6,976 nt of DNA from an uncultured Collinsella sp. (GTDB lineage: Bacteria; Actinomycetota; Coriobacteriia; Coriobacteriales; Coriobacteriaceae). Positions 1-5,835 of the stretch are shown piece after piece (position 1 is the first letter of the stretch; every line of letters begins with the position of its first letter). The notes beneath the pieces were generated by a model. The model worked only from the letters and a program-made list of their open reading frames with translations, was not told where the DNA came from and did not search any database. The DNA is taken from NCBI GenBank assembly GCA_900757265.1, contig CAAENW010000079.1:1-6976 (forward strand). The letters run 5' to 3'. Both the position numbers and the translations under genes were made by a program.

Positions 1-419
1 AGTCGACGCTGCTTTCGTTGGCGGCGGGGGAGTGCGCGCCGTGCTCGATGGTGTTTCAGGACGCGCGCCTAGTAGAGGGCGCTTCTGCCCTGGATAACGT
101 GCTGGTGTGTGCCGACGCGCGCGTGGATGCCTCGAGCGCCGCAGCCCTGTTGCGCTTGCTGGTACCGGGGATCGATGCGCATGCCCGCGTGGCCGAGCTC
201 TCGGGCGGGCAGCGCCGTCGCGTCGAGATTGCCCGCGCCCTGCTGTGCCCGGGCGACGCGGTAATTCTGGATGAGCCTTTTACCGGCTTAGATACCGCTG
301 CGCGCGACGCATGCGCCGAGGTCGTGCTTGACTTGCTCGACGCCCGCATGTTGTTGCTTGCCACACATGATGCCGTCGACGCTCAGGTGCTCGATATCTC
401 GGACGTCATCACGCTCTAA
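1..419 (+). CDS. ABC transporter ATP-binding protein, 5'-truncated by window edge (nitrate/sulfonate/thiamine-precursor type)
   Basis: This is the ATPase subunit of an importer; it would hydrolyse ATP on the cytoplasmic face to drive a two-subunit permease. The reading frame enters at base 3 with S-T-L-L, which fits the end of a Walker A motif (bases 1-2 could complete the lysine codon), so the true start lies outside the window. In order one sees the Q-loop (MVFQDARL, Gln at 57-59), the ABC signature LSGGQ (198-212), Walker B with the catalytic Glu (VILDEP, Glu at 273-275), the D-loop (TGLD) and the switch His (ATHD, His at 366-368). All catalytic elements are therefore present. The wording around the Q-loop (FQDARL...SALDNV) resembles the TauB/SsuB/ThiZ-like group, whose substrates are nitrate, sulfonates or thiamine precursors; the substrate here cannot be told. 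Walker A and Q-loop are unusually close, about 18 residues apart. Permease and binding-protein genes would be expected upstream. Confidence 0.9.
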   Translation, partial: STLLSLAAGECAPCSMVFQDARLVEGASALDNVLVCADARVDASSAAALLRLLVPGIDAHARVAELSGGQRRRVEIARALLCPGDAVILDEPFTGLDTAARDACAEVVLDLLDARMLLLATHDAVDAQVLDISDVITL

Positions 420-472
420 ATACTGACTCAACAACAAAATGAGCCGTTTTTCCGTCCCTTTGGGGTCAGGTG

Positions 473-520
473 TGGTATTCTATCTGCGGGGTAATACTTA
501 GGAATACCAAGTAATACCAA
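473..520. promoter_or_regulatory. Operator-like repeats upstream of the antitoxin-like gene
   Basis: Three 10-base units follow each other with no gap: 491-500 (gtaatactta), 501-510 (ggaataccaa) and 511-520 (gtaataccaa). Read on the minus strand they are TTGGTATTAC, TTGGTATTCC and TAAGTATTAC. An inverted partner, TGGTATTC at 473-480, faces GAATACCA at 502-509. The 10-bp period places each unit on the same face of the helix, which is how ribbon-helix-helix dimers stack on toxin-antitoxin operators. The gene at 633 encodes such a protein, so autoregulation is a reasonable inference. No convincing -35/-10 pair could be placed here, so the exact promoter is not assigned. Confidence 0.55.
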
Positions 521-539
521 CGCCGTAGAAACAAACTCC

Positions 540-598
540 AGATGCGGGCCAATCGGGTTGCCTTCACAGCCCATCGCCCAGCCGCGTGGCCCGCATCT
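540..598 (+). repeat. 12-bp perfect inverted repeat with nested helix in the antitoxin leader
   Basis: Bases 540-551 (agatgcgggcca) are perfectly complementary to 587-598 (tggcccgcatct), with a 35-base interior. Within the interior, 555-560 (gggttg) can pair with 568-573 (cagccc), including one G-U wobble and a 7-base loop. A transcript starting upstream would carry a two-tier hairpin ending 22 bases before the ribosome binding site at 621-628. There is no T-run after it, so it does not look like an ordinary intrinsic terminator. It could be an RNA regulatory or stability element, or a second protein-binding site. Confidence 0.55.
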
Positions 599-632
599 AT
601 CCGCACCACCGTCGTTTCAAAAAGGAAGCGCC

Positions 633-836
633 ATGGCAGAACACATGACCCCGGTTGTCGCGAAGGTCTTGCCCGAGGAAAAGGCGGCCTTCGCGGCGGC
701 AACCCAGCTCGTGGGCACCACGCCGTCCAACGCCATCCGCATGTTTATCGCCGCGTTCAATCGCTGCGGCACCTTCCCGTTCGACATTTCGCCCAACGGG
801 GCTTTTGGCGCTGCGCCCGATTCTCATCAACAATGA
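633..836 (+). CDS. RelB/DinJ-family antitoxin-like protein, no adjacent toxin
   Basis: The 67-residue product matches the N-terminal DNA-binding half of RelB/DinJ antitoxins: a short beta segment (VVAKVLPEEK), a helix, the turn GTTPSNAIRMFI, a second helix and the characteristic end GTFPFDIS. Such proteins form ribbon-helix-helix dimers that bind their own operator, and they neutralise a RelE/YafQ-type mRNA interferase through a C-terminal tail. After the PFDI motif only about 14 residues remain, shorter than in E. coli DinJ, so toxin binding may be lost or altered. The ATG at 633 is chosen because AAGGAAG (622-628) sits 4-6 bases before it; the next in-frame Met (645) is too far away. No RelE/YafQ-like reading frame follows; the next gene starts 34 bases on and encodes a membrane protease. 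It may be a solitary antitoxin used as a transcription factor, or a remnant. The family call is from remembered sequence pattern. Confidence 0.75.
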   Translation: MAEHMTPVVAKVLPEEKAAFAAATQLVGTTPSNAIRMFIAAFNRCGTFPFDISPNGAFGAAPDSHQQ

Positions 837-870
837 CTGTCCCCAAGTGCCGGGTTTTGAGGAGGTTGGC

Positions 871-1782
871 ATGCTCAATGCGCTGGTTTGGGCGCTTGCC
901 TGTTTTGGTGTCGTCGCTGCCGATATTGCCCTGAGCATTGTTTTGTTCTCCGCGCTGGACATCGTGTCGGCACTGACGGGTTTCCCGATCGACAATCTCG
1001 ATATTCAATGGTTTCAGGCCGCCGCTCAGACGGCGTCGTTTTTGATGGCGCTGCTGTGGTGGCGCTATCTGTGGCCCCGCTCCTTCATGGCGCGCCGGCA
1101 AGGTGAACGCCCGCTCGGCGGGGGAGCAAATGCTGCATGGAAGCGCGTCGCATGCGTTGTCGTGATCGGCCTATCCATGCAGGTGGTCATTAGCTACCTA
1201 TGCGACGGCGTGCTGTCGCTGCTGCCCGAGGTTGCGGCGGACTATAGCGAGCTCGTCGAGGAAACAGGCTTGGGCGATACCAACCTTCTTGCCGTCCTGA
1301 CCACGGTGCTCGGCGCTCCGTTTTGCGAGGAGTTGCTGGTGCGCGGCATTGTTTTTGAGTTTTCGCTACGAGCGTTTAATCCGCAGTGCCGCCCGCTTTG
1401 GAAGCGCAGGCGTCGTGCGAGCGCACAGGACGGCGCCATGGTGCCCTGGGCGGCACCAAGCACGTGGGGTATCGCCGCGGCGATTGTGCTGCAGGCGGCA
1501 ATCTTCGGTTTTATGCACATGAACTGGGTACAGGGCTGCTATGCGGGTGCCGCCGGCCTCATCTTTGGCTGGGTGCTCGTGACCACCGGAAAGCTCCGCT
1601 ACACGATCCTGCTGCACTTTGCCTTTAACGCCGGGTCGTACCTCATGGGCCTGCTGTGGTTTGTGAACACGCCGCTCGACGTGGTAATCACGGTCGCTAT
1701 CGCCGGCGTCATCCTCGTTGAGGCTATGCGCTCGCTGCGCCACGCGTGTGGGATGGGCGCAGCGAGCGCGCCGCTGCCCTAG
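871..1782 (+). CDS. CPBP-family intramembrane metalloprotease (CAAX/Abi type)
   Basis: This 303-residue multi-pass membrane protein carries all three CPBP (Rce1-like) active-site motifs: EExxxR at 153-158 (CEELLVR), FxxxH with His216 (FGFMH) and HxxxN at 249-253 (HFAFN). In this family the Glu and His residues form a membrane-embedded glutamate-type protease site. Hydrophobic segments are visible near residues 2-36, 47-68, 91-118, 136-150, 199-216, 221-238, 243-264 and 268-284. ATG 871 is preceded by GAGGAGG (859-865) with a 5-base gap. The frame stays open upstream but overlaps the antitoxin gene without any family similarity. A basic stretch around 173-186 (KRRRR at 178-182) lies between the first two motifs, which are farther apart (about 60 residues) than I recall as usual. 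Bacterial relatives act in bacteriocin immunity, maturation of signal peptides or phage abortive infection; the substrate here is unknown. It is probably co-transcribed with the upstream antitoxin-like gene. Confidence 0.88.
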   Translation: MLNALVWALACFGVVAADIALSIVLFSALDIVSALTGFPIDNLDIQWFQAAAQTASFLMALLWWRYLWPRSFMARRQGERPLGGGANAAWKRVACVVVIGLSMQVVISYLCDGVLSLLPEVAADYSELVEETGLGDTNLLAVLTTVLGAPFCEELLVRGIVFEFSLRAFNPQCRPLWKRRRRASAQDGAMVPWAAPSTWGIAAAIVLQAAIFGFMHMNWVQGCYAGAAGLIFGWVLVTTGKLRYTILLHFAFNAGSYLMGLLWFVNTPLDVVITVAIAGVILVEAMRSLRHACGMGAASAPLP

Positions 1783-3914
1783 TTGCGACGCCCGCCTCCG
1801 TTGGCGCCCTGACGCCCCTGAGCTGCACGGTTGCGCCCGGCAGTGTTCTGTGCACGCGACATGCCGCCGTGCCCCTTGCTGCCTTTGGGTCCCTTGCCGC
1901 CAGCGCCACCGTGCGGCTTGCCGCCCTTCTTGCCGGGGCCATGCCCCCCGCCAGCAGACGTCTCACCCGGGCGCGGCGGCACGGGGCGGATTAGACAGTG
2001 TTTGGTGTAGCCGATCAGGTCACGACGCCCGGCTTTTTCCAGCGCCTCGCGCACCAGCTTGTAGTTCTCGGGCTTGCGATACTGGATGAGCGCGCGTTGC
2101 ATGGCCTTCTCGTGCGGGTCGCGTGCCACGTAGATCGGCTGCATGGTGCGTGGGTCCACGCCGGTGTAGTACATGCAGGTCGACATGGTGGACGGGGTGG
2201 GGTAGAAGTCCTGCACCTGCTCGGGCATGTAGCCCATGTCGCGCACGGCCTCGGCAAGGTCCACAGCTTCCTTCATGGTCGAGCCGGGGTGGCTCGAGAT
2301 TAGGTATGGCACTACGTACTGCTTGAGTCCGTATTCGCGGTTCAAGCGTTCAAATTTACGGCAGAACGCGTCGTAGACGGCGCGGCTCGGCTTGCCCATT
2401 ACGGAGAGCACCGCGTCGCTCACATGCTCGGGCGCTACGCGCAGCTGGCCCGAGACATGGTGTTCCAGCAGCTCGCGCAAAAACTCGTCCGAGGCATCTG
2501 CCATGGTGTAGTCAAAACGGATGCCGCTGCGGACGAAGACCTTTTTGACGCCCGGCAGCTGGCGCAGGTCGCGCAGCAGCTGCGTGTAGCCGCTCTCGTC
2601 GACCACCATGTTTTTGCATACGCTCGGCCACAGGCAGCGCTTGTTCTTGCACACGCCGTGCTTGAGCTGCTTGTCACAGGCCGGGCGGCTAAAGTTAGCC
2701 GTCGGTCCGCCCACGTCGTTGATGTAGCCCTTAAACTCGGGATCGCGCGTGAGCAGCTCGGCCTCGCGCATGATCGAGTCGTGGCTGCGCATCTGCAGTA
2801 CGCGGCCCTGGTGGAAGGTGAGGGCGCAAAACGAGCACTCGCCAAAACAGCCGCGGTTGGAGCTGATGGAAAATTTGATTTCGGCAAAGGCCGGTACGCC
2901 GCCCGCCGCGTCGTAGTCGGGATGCCAATCGCGGGCGTAGGGAAGCTCGGCCACATCGTCCATCTCGTCTGTGGTGAGTGTTGCCGATGGCGGGTTCTGC
3001 ACCACATAGACGCTGTTGGGGTAGGGCTCTACCAGACGATGCCCGGTGATGGGGTCCATGTTCTGCTGCTGCACATTAAAGCTGCGCGCGTAGTTGAGCT
3101 TGTCGGCGGTAAGGTCGTCCCAGCTGGGCAGCAGGTCGTAGTCGTAGACCTCGTCGAGCGAACCCGTGCGGTAGACGGTACCGTTGATGTAGGTGATCTG
3201 ATCGACAGGCAGTCCGGCATCGAGCGCGTCGGCGATCTCGACGATCGCATGCTCGCCCATGCCGTAGATGAGGATGTCGGCGCCCGAGTCGAGCAGTACC
3301 GAGCGCTTGAGCTTGTCCTGCCAGTAGTCGTAGTGGGCCAGGCGGCGCAGGCTTGCCTCGATGCCGCCGATGATGATGGGAGCGTCCTTGAACGTCTGGC
3401 GGATGAGGTTGCCGTAGACCGTGACGGCACGATTGGGGCGGTGCCCCTCCTCGCCACCGGGGGTATAGGCGTCGGTATGGCGGCGGTGCTTGGTCACCGA
3501 ATAGTGGTTGACCATGGAGTCCATGTTGCCGGCGCTGACGAGAAAGCCCAGGCGCGGCTCGCCGAGCACGGTGATGCTGGCGGGGTCGGTCCAGTCGGGC
3601 TGGCAGATAATGCCCACTTTGTAGCCGTGCGCGTCGAGGACGCGGCTGATGATGGCCATGCCAAAGCTGGGGTGGTCCACGTAGGCGTCGCCGCAGATGT
3701 AGACGAAGTCGCACTGGTCCCAGCCACGCGCATCCATGTCGGCGCGGCTGACGGGGAGGAACTTGTCGCGGCCCGGACGCCAGGGGCGTGAGGGCGCTGC
3801 TGAGGCATGCGTGGGTCGCGAGCCCTGCGCCTTGCCGCCGCGCTTTTGCTGCTGGCCCTGTTTGCCCTGCTGTCCGCGTTGGCTGTTCTGAGTGTGCTGA
3901 GGCTTTTTTGCCAC
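1779..3914 (-). CDS. ygiQ: YgiQ-family (UPF0313) radical SAM protein
   Basis: The product (711 residues, about the size of E. coli YgiQ) is a radical SAM protein of unknown reaction. The iron-sulfur triad is CX3CX2C at Cys356, Cys360 and Cys363 (RGCFGECSFCAL). A second cysteine set at 413, 422, 427 and 433 (ending CLWPSVCKNM) is typical of the family and may bind another metal or cluster. The N-terminal domain begins near residue 51 (KFLPVSRADMDARGWDQCDF), and the DUF3362-like C-terminal part spans roughly 560-643 (EQVQDFYPTPSTMSTCMYYT). The start is taken as GTG at 3914-3912 because GGGAGG (3924-3919) lies just upstream; the frame stays open to 4100, but that extension lacks family resemblance and a comparable ribosome site. 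Both ends are low-complexity: a Gln/Lys/Arg-rich stretch (about 3-45) and a Gly/Lys/Arg-rich tail (644-711). The stop overlaps the stop of the convergent protease gene. A TACAAT hexamer (3951-3946) may be the -10 box. Confidence 0.93.
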   Translation of the reverse strand: MAKKPQHTQNSQRGQQGKQGQQQKRGGKAQGSRPTHASAAPSRPWRPGRDKFLPVSRADMDARGWDQCDFVYICGDAYVDHPSFGMAIISRVLDAHGYKVGIICQPDWTDPASITVLGEPRLGFLVSAGNMDSMVNHYSVTKHRRHTDAYTPGGEEGHRPNRAVTVYGNLIRQTFKDAPIIIGGIEASLRRLAHYDYWQDKLKRSVLLDSGADILIYGMGEHAIVEIADALDAGLPVDQITYINGTVYRTGSLDEVYDYDLLPSWDDLTADKLNYARSFNVQQQNMDPITGHRLVEPYPNSVYVVQNPPSATLTTDEMDDVAELPYARDWHPDYDAAGGVPAFAEIKFSISSNRGCFGECSFCALTFHQGRVLQMRSHDSIMREAELLTRDPEFKGYINDVGGPTANFSRPACDKQLKHGVCKNKRCLWPSVCKNMVVDESGYTQLLRDLRQLPGVKKVFVRSGIRFDYTMADASDEFLRELLEHHVSGQLRVAPEHVSDAVLSVMGKPSRAVYDAFCRKFERLNREYGLKQYVVPYLISSHPGSTMKEAVDLAEAVRDMGYMPEQVQDFYPTPSTMSTCMYYTGVDPRTMQPIYVARDPHEKAMQRALIQYRKPENYKLVREALEKAGRRDLIGYTKHCLIRPVPPRPGETSAGGGHGPGKKGGKPHGGAGGKGPKGSKGHGGMSRAQNTAGRNRAAQGRQGANGGGRRN

Positions 3915-3951
3915 GATCCCTCCCGGTGTTTGTATGCTGCACGTAATTGTA

Positions 3952-3986
3952 ACCAGTCTTTTTGGGACGGGGCTAAAAAGACTGGT
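3952..3986. repeat. 12-bp perfect inverted repeat in the ygiQ/yoaK divergent spacer
   Basis: Bases 3952-3963 (accagtcttttt) are the exact reverse complement of 3975-3986 (aaaaagactggt), around an 11-base centre (gggacggggct). It directly abuts TACAAT (minus strand, 3951-3946), a candidate ygiQ -10 hexamer 32 bases upstream of the GTG start. It may therefore be an operator overlapping the ygiQ promoter. The T- and A-runs are inside the stem rather than after it, unlike a normal intrinsic terminator. A dispersed genomic repeat is also possible. No good -35 was found for either direction. Confidence 0.5.
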
Positions 3987-4182
3987 GGAGTACATGGGCT
4001 GGCGGATCGGCGTGTCGATGCGGGGGTCGGCGCCGCGCCCGCCGTTTGTTTCCAGACTGTGTATCCGCGCGTTGGGGAGCCCGTCTCGCGCGCATGCCAT
4101 GTTGTCAATGGGTTACAGTATGAACGGCGGCTATGTTTCCGCCAACGCACGAGAGAGTCGTCAACAAGGAGGATGCACGACG

Positions 4183-4902
4183 ATGCAGCGTGCCAAACAG
4201 ATATCGGAGTCTATTGAGCTGGGCATCATCTTGGCGCTCGCCGGTGGCTTTATGGATGTGTATTCGTACATTGGGCGCGATCATGTTTTCGCCAACGCGC
4301 AGACGGGCAACATCCTGCTCGTGGGCGTGAGCATCTCGGAAGGCAACTGGGCACTGGCGGGGCGCTACTTCTTCCCCGTGGTGTCGTTTGCTGTGGGCAT
4401 TATGCTTGCCGACCTGGTTCACGAGCGGTTTGGCAGTGTGATTCACTGGCGCCAGGTGACGGTGTTTTTTGAAGCCGTTATCTTGCTGGGCGTGAGCTTT
4501 ATCCCGGGCGGCGGTTACAACCTGCTCGCCAACTGCCTCACCTCGTTTGCCTGCGGCATGCAGGTCGAGAGCTTCCGCAAGATCCACGGTCACGGCATCG
4601 CCACGACCATGTGTATCGGCAACCTCCGTAATGCCTTGCAAAACGTGGACGACTACATCATCACCCACAAGCGCGGCTTTTTGGAAAACGGCCTGCTGTA
4701 CTTTGGCGTGATCTTTACCTTTGTGTTTGGCGCCGTGTTGGGCAACTGGTGTATTGAGCGCATGGGCCTGCACGCCATCGTCGTGGCGAGCGTGCTGCTG
4801 TTTGTCGCGTTTGCCATCATGTTCATCGACCGCGAGCGCGACTTGCACAGGAAATGGGCCCGCATCGTAGCTGACTGGCAGACCACGAGTCTTAAGCGCT
4901 AA
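4183..4902 (+). CDS. YoaK/DUF1275 family membrane protein
   Basis: The 239-residue product matches the YoaK (DUF1275) family of small integral membrane proteins of unknown function. The family signature is at the N-terminus: a first membrane helix (about 11-30) with AGGFMDVYSYI, followed by HVFANAQTGNILLVG (34-48). Further hydrophobic segments lie near 63-79, 93-108, 112-126, 169-187 and 196-215, giving about six membrane passes. The protein ends in a charged cytoplasmic-looking tail (IDRERDLHRKWARIVADW). ATG 4183 is supported by AAGGAGG (4166-4172) with a 10-base gap; the ATG at 4173 is out of frame. The frame is open back to 3934, but that part has no family character. The gene diverges from ygiQ over a 268-base spacer and is followed by a strong hairpin. 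No transport substrate can be proposed from sequence. No clear -35/-10 promoter was found. Confidence 0.88.
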   Translation: MQRAKQISESIELGIILALAGGFMDVYSYIGRDHVFANAQTGNILLVGVSISEGNWALAGRYFFPVVSFAVGIMLADLVHERFGSVIHWRQVTVFFEAVILLGVSFIPGGGYNLLANCLTSFACGMQVESFRKIHGHGIATTMCIGNLRNALQNVDDYIITHKRGFLENGLLYFGVIFTFVFGAVLGNWCIERMGLHAIVVASVLLFVAFAIMFIDRERDLHRKWARIVADWQTTSLKR

Positions 4903-4909
4903 GGTGCAT

Positions 4910-4976
4910 GTTCGTAACAACATTCAGGAGCCAGAAAAACTATCTAGCTCCTGAATGTTGTTACGAACTGCTTTTT
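4910..4976 (+). terminator. 22-bp perfect hairpin after yoaK, probable (bidirectional) terminator
   Basis: The left arm 4910-4931 is fully complementary to the right arm 4947-4968; the arms begin GTTCGTAAC and end GTTACGAAC. Inside, past one mismatch, AGA (4933-4935) can pair with TCT (4943-4945), leaving a 7-base loop. Five T residues follow at 4972-4976 after a 3-base gap, so it can act as an intrinsic terminator for yoaK. It also lies 13 bases beyond the stop of the opposing gene (4982), so it may serve both directions, although no T-run follows on the minus strand. A perfect stem this long is more than a terminator needs; a mobile-repeat origin is possible. Confidence 0.7.
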
Positions 4977-4981
4977 GCGAT

Positions 4982-5518
4982 TTATTCGAGATGCTCTTCA
5001 ATCCGAGCCCTAAGAAGGGCAATGGCTGTAGGTATTCCAATTGCGGCGGCTAATTCGGCTTTATCCAAAACCTGTATGCTAAAGCACGATTGTTTATCAC
5101 ATTGAAGGACGATAACTGAAGATAGCTTCACTTCCTGTTGGCTGAATATATCGTAATCTCCAAATAGGAAGTTACCTTTTATTGCGTAATTCGGTATGTT
5201 CGTTACGCACTTCATCTCAAGTCTGTTTAGACCATAATCGAACACCGCAACTTCCTTGTGTTCGATGATGAGCGCAACCCTGGGCATGTTGCTAAAGCCA
5301 CCGTCGACGACAGTGAAGAGTTTTTCATTCGCATCGTCATAAACGGTATATTTAAGACTCGATAGCTGTCCTAGTGGACCCGTGAACCCATGTCTTTTGA
5401 TGTTGAGGTTGTCTCCCGCTGGGTTGATGAGAGCCAGAGTATGCGGATAAGGATTACCTTCAATTGAGATTCGATATTCGTTTGTAGCCGTCTTGCTCGA
5501 TTTAGGACCAGTAGCCAT
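4982..5518 (-). CDS. LURP-one-related / tubby C-terminal-like protein
   Basis: The 178-residue product has no signal peptide or membrane segment. Its pattern of beta strands fits the LURP-one/tubby-like barrel: repeated strand pairs such as YTVYDDANEKLFTV (57-70) and VALIIEHKEVAVFDY (81-95). The block YAIKGNFLFGDYDIF (111-125) is most typical of the family, and a final helix (LDKAELAAAIGIPTAIALLRARIEEHLE, 151-178) would thread the barrel. The function of bacterial members is poorly known; lipid or membrane association has been suggested for tubby-like folds. The ATG at 5518 is the first possible start because an in-frame TGA lies three codons upstream. Its ribosome site is weak (GAGG at 5534-5531, 12-base gap). 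Base composition differs sharply from the neighbours (22 of 60 bases are G or C at 5161-5220), which suggests horizontal acquisition. The family call rests on fold-pattern recognition only. Confidence 0.65.
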   Translation of the reverse strand: MATGPKSSKTATNEYRISIEGNPYPHTLALINPAGDNLNIKRHGFTGPLGQLSSLKYTVYDDANEKLFTVVDGGFSNMPRVALIIEHKEVAVFDYGLNRLEMKCVTNIPNYAIKGNFLFGDYDIFSQQEVKLSSVIVLQCDKQSCFSIQVLDKAELAAAIGIPTAIALLRARIEEHLE

Positions 5519-5669
5519 CGCGCGTCATCGCCTCGATCGAATTGGAACCGTCTTCTACTTCGTGCGGAGAATTGCGCTGTACGTTGCGGTACATGCAGCT
5601 GCAATAACCGCATGGGCAATTTCTAACAAAATGAATGACGCTATTTGCTGCATGCATTTTATTTACTAT

Positions 5670-5698
5670 AAAGTATCCTTTTATAAACGTATTGTCAA
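5670..5698 (-). promoter_or_regulatory. Candidate promoter for the LURP-one-like gene
   Basis: On the minus strand a consensus -35 TTGACA (5698-5693) is followed after 17 bases by TACTTT (5675-5670), which matches three of six -10 positions. TATAGT (5670-5665) is nearer to consensus but is spaced 22 bases away. The predicted leader would be about 145 bases. The -35 is good and the -10 poor, and AT-rich DNA gives chance matches, so this is tentative. Confidence 0.35.
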
Positions 5699-5764
5699 AC
5701 ATATATTGCTAAAACAGAAACAATTTATAGGCTGAGTTGGTCGTATTCTTTGGGCGATTGCTCC

Positions 5765-5770
5765 TATAAT
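5765..5770 (+). promoter_or_regulatory. Candidate -10 box for the fucO-like gene
   Basis: TATAAT is an exact sigma-70 -10 consensus on the coding strand. No good -35 lies at 16-18 bases (the positions read as GTATTC, CGTATT and TCGTAT), so activation or another sigma context would be needed. Transcription would start near 5777 and give a leader of about 157 bases before the ATG at 5934. Confidence 0.4.
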
Positions 5771-5804
5771 CTAGCCTTCGCTGCTGTCGGGAGGGAAGGA
5801 CTAG
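5771..5804. repeat. Imperfect inverted repeat at the predicted fucO transcription start
   Basis: CTAGCCTTC (5771-5779) pairs with GAAGGACTAG (5795-5804) over nine base pairs with one bulged A (5800), around a 15-base centre. It begins immediately after the TATAAT box and spans the predicted start point. It is better read as a protein-binding site on DNA than as a complete RNA hairpin. No factor is assigned. Confidence 0.35.
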
Positions 5805-5817
5805 GGCTCCATTATTA

Positions 5818-5835
5818 TGTTGAAACGCTTTAACA
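5818..5835. promoter_or_regulatory. LacI-family-like palindrome in the fucO leader
   Basis: TGTTGAAACGCTTTAACA is an 18-base palindrome with seven of nine matching pairs, centred on CG. A central CG flanked by A-rich and T-rich halves is typical of LacI/GalR-family operators. It would lie about 40 bases inside the transcript, where a bound repressor could block elongation. Sugar-responsive control would suit a gene of deoxysugar fermentation. The assignment is by pattern only. Confidence 0.35.

Noticed and set aside
421..451. Possible terminator after the ABC ATPase gene
   Set aside because: Only a four-base stem (CTCA 427-430 / TGAG 440-443) precedes the five T residues at 447-451; too weak to annotate.
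655..870. Upstream extension of the CPBP protease frame
   Set aside because: It overlaps the antitoxin-like gene in another frame, is arginine-rich and unlike the family, and a strong ribosome site supports ATG 871.
2424..3791. 455-codon open frame on the plus strand, opposite ygiQ
   Set aside because: It is antisense to a clearly recognised radical SAM gene, has no ribosome site or family resemblance, and is explained by high-GC codon bias.
3915..4100. Upstream extension of the ygiQ frame to an ATG at 4100
   Set aside because: It would cover the divergent spacer and inverted repeat; the GGGAGG next to GTG 3914 and the lack of family similarity argue against it.
4102..4137. TTGTCA (4102-4107) with TATGTT (4132-4137) as a yoaK promoter
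   Set aside because: The spacing of 24 bases is far from the usual 16-18, so it was not annotated.
3934..4182. Upstream extension of the yoaK frame
   Set aside because: Family similarity starts after 4183, where an AAGGAGG site is correctly placed.
5502..5702. 66-codon minus-strand frame with a CPCGYCSC cysteine cluster upstream of the LURP-one-like gene
   Set aside because: No ribosome binding site precedes the ATG, which overlaps the candidate promoter, and no family is recognised. The cysteine cluster is noted but unsupported.
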